From NCBI GenBank assembly GCA_947034895.1, contig OX344761.1, positions 83,283,839-83,347,838 of the forward strand: 64,000 nucleotides of DNA. Direction: 5' to 3'. The position numbers and the translations under genes were made by a program. The notes under the pieces were generated by a model that was not told the origin of the DNA, did not search any database, and saw only the letters and a list, made by a program, of their open reading frames with translations. This document shows positions 58,943 to 64,000 of the stretch, in pieces. Origin of the DNA: Rhytidiadelphus loreus (Eukaryota > Streptophyta > Bryopsida > Hypnales > Hylocomiaceae). Numbering within the stretch: the first letter of the stretch is position 1; the number at the start of each line of letters is the position of its first letter.

Positions 58943-59522
58943 CCCCTAAAGTTCCATTGTCCCTACGAGGGACAAAATGGATTTTGGGCAGGCTCCTATG
59001 ATCTCGATTTTTATTTAAAACTTTTGAAAATTTATTGTAAGATAGATAAACTTATGAGCTTTCCAGAAATATAATTTTTATTCCAATAAGTGCCAGGGAG
59101 AAAGAGTTATGCCACAATAACCTCAAAATGGGGGAGACCAGGTAGCAAAAAAAATTCACAAAAAATTGAAATAAAAATTTTAATATTTTTTTTCTTGTAG
59201 ATTATATTTTCTTCTAATTGGAAATCTTTGATTTATTCCATTTGGATTAGTGATGTGAAAGTTATGGAGTTTCTTGTTTTGTGGGCAATCATAGCAACTT
59301 CTTGAAAAAAAAAAATTCTTCCACTTTGAATGCTAATATCTTTCAATCTACACGATCAAACATCACAAAAAATTTATCATGTGATCTAAGACAAGTGTAG
59401 AACAAGATCCTACAATTAATATCAAAAAAAGTATTTAAAAATTTTATTTCGTAGGTGAACGTAGCAAAAGTGATAGTTTTGAGTGGTTTTGGCAAAAAAA
59501 AATGGCATTAGGACTTTAGGGG
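58943..59522. mobile_element. Family B element, 580 bp copy
   Basis: The left end CCCCTAAAGTTCC follows TTAG. The right end GGACTTTAGGGG is followed by TTAA (59523-59526). The subterminal palindrome TTGTCCCTACGAGGGACAA is intact, although its sequence differs from other copies. Confidence 0.75.
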
Positions 59523-59834
59523 TTAAGAGGGTTCAAAGCCTTACAATCTACTCTAATAATGGTATTTAATGTTATGTTACTAGAGTGTTACCTAATTTTT
59601 ACCGGACCCATTTAGAGTTTTACTTTCCACCTCTTGTGAGCTCATTTATAATATGAAATTACCTTTAACAATAAATGAAGTCTTGTTAAAAATTTATATC
59701 CCAAAAAAATTCAAAAAGTTGTCAAATAGGCCTATATTGACATTTAGTGTTAGTAACATTAGTGAAGTTGTTGACATTTAGTGTTGTACTTCGTAATTAG
59801 TGTTGCCAACACTATATACCATTATTAGTGTAGT

Positions 59835-60051
59835 TAGGCTAGGACAAAAATCACATTTTTCCCACTTTAAATGCTTATATATTGTGATTGATACAATCAA
59901 AGTTTCTGAAATTTCATCCAAACATTCTCTAGTACAAGATCCTATAATTGGATATGCTAAAGAAACAAATGTTCAAATTTTTTGTTGTTTGCATTGAAAA
60001 TGATAGTTTCAAGTGTTTTTTGACATAAAAATGGCCTTGGGATTTTAGGGG
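59835..60051. mobile_element. Right-hand fragment of a family B element
   Basis: The last ~215 bases of a B copy end CCTTGGGATTTTAGGGG before TTAA (60052-60055). No left end was found. Confidence 0.65.
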
Positions 60052-60059
60052 TTAATTCA

Positions 60060-61410
60060 CGAGTCCTTCCCATGCATTAACTAAGCATAATACTACGTAC
60101 TTTTTGAAGGTGGAAATGGCCATTGCTTAGTTATACAATGTTATGAATTCTATCATTGCTTTTCTTTTTTCCAAAAGTAGCAAATTTGGTATATTCTTTA
60201 TTATTAAAATTATTTTATAAGAAATTTACAAGGTTTATTTTATAAACTTATAGCAACTTGCTATATTTGGCTAATTTCTACATATTTGATATAAATTTGA
60301 TAGCAAATTGGCTAATTGTTCCCAAAACTCTTCAAATTACATTGGCTAAAATTTGTACAGAACAATTTCATTCATAGTAATTAGAGTCGTAGTGCCTAAA
60401 TTTGAAATTGGAGGTATACTTTTGAATTCAACTTTTCAACTTTGTCACATAGAAGGGATCTCTAGAGTTGTCTCGAGTTGTCTAAAATAGTAATTTGAGC
60501 TTTCATCAAAAGGGGAATGAAACAAAAAATTTACCATGGATGATAATAGATGGAAATTTTGAATTCATATTTGGAATAAAAGACTTCTAATTAGCTCAGA
60601 AAGACATAAAATAGAAATATAACCAGCCACAAAATAAGAGACGTGTATTTACATTTCCCCCGAAGTAATAGAAAAATTTAAAGAAAGGTGAAAAAAATTC
60701 CTCCGAAATGTAGGTAGCACTACCATAGATAGCTTTATGTAGAAGGATTTGTGTTTTTGCCAGATAATCACACTAATATACTAAATAAAGAATTATAGGG
60801 ATAAAAATCATAAAATCATCAATTGTTTTTACGTCATTGTACATTTTTTTAACGTATTGCATGACAAAAATTTATGAAACTTGTACCTTCAAGAAGGAAA
60901 GCTGAAATTTTCTTTCATATACTATGTAAAATACAATGCAAAAATTATATTGTTTTAATGTATTTTTGGTATAGAACAACATGAGTCCTTCCATTGATGA
61001 AATTGGTGTAAAGGACAATTAGTCTTCAAGCAACCAATAAAAATTTGGGCAAATTTTTATAAAAATCAATTTTAGAGATACTTAATCTAATTCAATATTC
61101 CTTCAATACACACACTAATTGATTTACATAGCATTTTCCTACAACTTCAAAATTTGTGTAATGACTTTAATGACTTCAAGGTAAACGATAGCCCTCGCGT
61201 TTGTCTTGTAGCCACTAAACAATTCAAAAAATGGAAAAAAAAAAATTAATGTCTCATACTTCTTGAATTAACACAAACAACTTTTTATTGACAAAATTGT
61301 ATAAAAAGGTAAACCCTTCCATCACACTAAGTTTGAAATGTGGAAAAATTTAAACATTACAATCATGAGTATTACATTCATTTTGTAAATATGGAATCAT
61401 AAAGATTTTT
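60060..61410. other. Gene-poor stretch
   Basis: A fragment at about 60545-60650 resembles the core of family K (GAAATTTTGAATTCATATTT). Otherwise nothing is supported. Confidence 0.4.
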
Positions 61411-61416
61411 TCTTAA

Positions 61417-61620
61417 CCGCTAAAGTTCTTTTGAGGGACAAATTGGATTTTGGGTAGGCTCATAAGATTCAATTTTCGAAGTAAATTTCTTTTAAGGTAA
61501 AAAAACACATTAGCTTTATAGGAATATAATTTTTATTATTAGTTCAACTACAATACACGACAAAAGTTACCAACCTAGAGACAATGAGAAAGAAGCATGA
61601 AAGGTTATTTTGAACCTCAA
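61417..61620. mobile_element. Left-hand fragment of a family B element
   Basis: TTAA then CCGCTAAAGTTC, GAGGGACAAATTGGATTTTGGG and TAGGCTCATAAGATTCAATT follow the B left-end order, then similarity fades near 61620. Confidence 0.55.
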
Positions 61621-61634
61621 AAGTCACACAAATA

Positions 61635-63430
61635 CTCGGGGGGATCACTCCTTGTAATTTAAGGTATACACCTGAGTTAAGAGGGTATTTTATGTGGGGC
61701 TATTTACCTTAATTATTGCATTTAAGATGACCGTATTTTTACATAAAAAGCTAAAAAGGGCATATTTCCAATATCCTATAGTTTTTATAAATTCATTCAT
61801 GCAAGTTTTTAAATGGGTGTATCTTACATATAAAATTTAAATGTCCAATTTTCTCCCACCCCCACCCATATCCTTCTTCACAAATTTTCTCTTCCATCTA
61901 CTGCATCTATGTATGGGGTAGACATTGTGAAATCAACAATAATCAATTGAATTCAAGTGGCAATTTTTAACCCATAAAGGCCAATTGTCCATTGAATGAA
62001 CAATTGAAACTCTGGGTAGGTCCCTATGAAGTCAATTTTGGTCAAATGTTCATAAAATTTTGACACAAGATGTGAACATGTATACTCTTAGTGGAAATAT
62101 AATTTTTTTCTGTCCTAAATTTTTTTGGTAGCCCTTGCAATTTGAGCGTCTTTTGCAAAAAATCTCATCAACTATTGAAATTTGGCATTTATGTTACTAA
62201 TAAAGTATGGCATACAATTATCAAAAACAATTTAGTTCTCAAATCACATTCTCAAAGGAGTCAACTTTGATTAGCTATGTTAGGGTGGCTTCAAGAAAAA
62301 AAACCTTTTCTTCTAACCTCAAGCCCTATTATCTTGCAATATGTGAAGTCAAAGTTCTTGAAATTTTTTCCAAATATTCTAAATATTTGTCTCTAATTTT
62401 TAACCATTTGGATTCCAAATTAAAAAATATCTCATTGCACAAGAAATCATCAAAAAAAGACTAGTGTATTGCCAATGCATTTAACCTCTTTGCATTGCAA
62501 GTTGATTCAGATTTTTTATGAGTGAATCCAACATCATATATTTATGAATAGTCAAAATCCTCATTTTTGTGTAGACTAAATATTTTACTCTAAGAAGGCT
62601 TGAAGTCTATTGATCCTAGTTTGCAAGAATGAAAATAAATATTTATTTTCTCACTTCAAACATTATAATCTTTCAATCCACATGGTCAAATGGGCTGAAA
62701 TTGTTTCTACACGTTGTTATAACTACATAATACACTTTTATACAATTGGATTTTTTTTAAATAATTGTTTATTTTAGACAATGCATCAAAGTTAGCAATT
62801 TTGGATTGTTACTCTTCCAAAACACCCTCTAGTCATTAGGGGTTAATAACATTGAACACTTTAGAATTCCTAATGAAACTATCCTATGAAAATTTCATTC
62901 AATATGAGTGTGATTAACACATATGGCTTCAAAGCTTAGAGTTAAATGAACTATAAATTCTATCTAGTTCATATTGTGCAATTTTCAGTTTGTTGAACCT
63001 ACTAAGGTAAGCCTTCCTATTCATACAATGTGACAATTTTCCACTTTTAGTTGATGTCTTACATTTACATTTAGTTTGTTTTTATATATACACTACAAGT
63101 ACCATGTCACAATTTTAGTTGACCACCCTTCATTATAGATTTTCTTGAATATGTCCATTTTATCATCCATATGAAATTATTTGTCCACATCTATACTCAT
63201 CATATTATGAAAATTTTGCATGGCTTCTATTTGTCAAGGCTAACTTATTAATAAAAATTCCTATTATATGATGTTTTTACATACCCTAATTTATATATAT
63301 TAGAGTGTGTAGCATTTCATGAACCCTATAGTAGCTCTACAAATTATATAAAATTTGCCCCCTTTGAATTAAATGAACCCTATCTTTTAACTCACGTAGT
63401 TTTCTAAAAATCGTGAGTGTTCCCCCCGGG
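61635..63430. mobile_element. Family E element (D-like ends) with nested B
   Basis: CACAAATA occurs at 61627-61634 and 63431-63438, directly outside ends CTCGGGGGGATCACTC and the complement CCCGGGGGGAACACTC. These ends resemble family D. A complete family B element (61971-62842) lies inside; without it the host would be about 925 bases. No transposase frame. The 8-bp duplication would fit a hAT- or Mutator-like element. Confidence 0.7.
61971..62842. mobile_element. Family B element nested in E
   Basis: TTAA at 61967-61970 and 62843-62846 flank ends CCCATAAAGGCC and TCATTAGGGG. The subterminal palindrome is here CAATTGTCCATTGAATGAAC, continuing AATTG: a new arm sequence but still pairing. The body carries no long open frame. 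Confidence 0.7.
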
Positions 63431-63439
63431 CACAAATAG

Positions 63440-64000
63440 TGAGACAAATAAACAAAATTGGAAGTTTTTTTTGACAATATTGACAATGATAATTTACTTT
63501 TTTTGTAATGAATTATGTGCATCATGAATTTTAGTCTCTAGACAAAAAAATTGAACCTAAAAATGCATTATACAATTATGAAATATAAATTGAACACATT
63601 CCCCAATTCAACAAATATTTCAAACGCAATAGCATTAAGATGTAAGAATGGTCCATATTGCAACAAGAAAGTCTCTCTACAATGGCTAATGCTATCCCAT
63701 GATCTCAATTCAAAAAGAAAAAATCAATTATTGTGAGAACCAACATCATTTACATGTTTGTCAAACTGTTGATATTTTAAATTCTACAAATGTCAATTTC
63801 CTTCAATTTTTGTGTTCAACAATCTGAAATAATATATACCAATATGCCATGGCACAAAAACATTTTTTGAAGTTCTAAAATAAAATTAGAAAAAGATAAA
63901 GTAATTCCAAATCATGTTGAACAAAACTGAGTTTTAAACATGGCTAACTTTTAAATTGATTTTCTTTCAAATCACAACTAACTTCTATAGTAACATGTAA
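63440..64000. other. AT-rich end of the window
   Basis: No gene or structured repeat was recognised. Confidence 0.4.

Overview
The window is nuclear DNA of a land plant. It is AT-rich, with a few GC-richer gene islands separated by long repeat-filled stretches. The genes have spliceosomal introns and plant-specific families (LOB-domain factor, B12D, plant-type LBP/BPI protein), and TTTAGGG-type telomere-like and telo-box sequences occur. The repeat-heavy layout and long AT-rich introns would suit a non-seed plant or a gymnosperm, but the sequence alone does not settle the lineage.

Layout. 1-14 kb holds no convincing gene: decayed transposons, two tandem duplications (about 2.4-2.9 and 13.8-14.1 kb) and several MITEs. 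At 14.7-15.8 kb (minus) is a small conserved membrane-anchored protein gene with a possible extra 3' exon. 16.5-25.4 kb is a transposon graveyard that includes a three-level nested insertion. 26.8-32.6 kb (plus) is a six-exon gene for a long coiled-coil protein I do not recognise, with near-identical 28-residue repeats and a duplicated KRWK module. 33-38 kb is mostly non-coding, with relics of coding sequence (a SWIM-type zinc finger and an orphan exon). 38.8-39.9 kb (plus) is a three-exon B12D-like gene hidden by very short exons. 45.1-45.7 kb is a SKP1-like pseudogene that still has its intron. 47.6-52.6 kb (minus) is a complete six-exon LBP/BPI-family gene. 54.35-55.76 kb (minus) is a two-exon LOB-domain transcription factor with a likely 5' leader intron. 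58-64 kb is again transposon sequence.

The genes are unrelated housekeeping, regulatory and unknown genes; nothing suggests a functional cluster. The structured part of the window is its transposon community. The dominant family (called B here) has CCCCTAAAGG-type inverted ends flanked on both sides by TTAA, the pattern of piggyBac-type elements; an empty site in a second family supports TTAA as the target duplication. Other families are A (ends AAGGTAGTATGCTCTA), C (terminal hairpin, TATCCGTATC tracts, roughly 10-14 bp target repeats), D/E (CTCGGGGGG ends, 8-9 bp target repeats), a CACTA-type MITE with CTT duplication, Stowaway-like foldbacks, and a third inverted-repeat family (K). Several lie in introns of the recognised genes.

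All exon borders come from reading frame, splice-site consensus and remembered protein families; no alignment or transcript was available.
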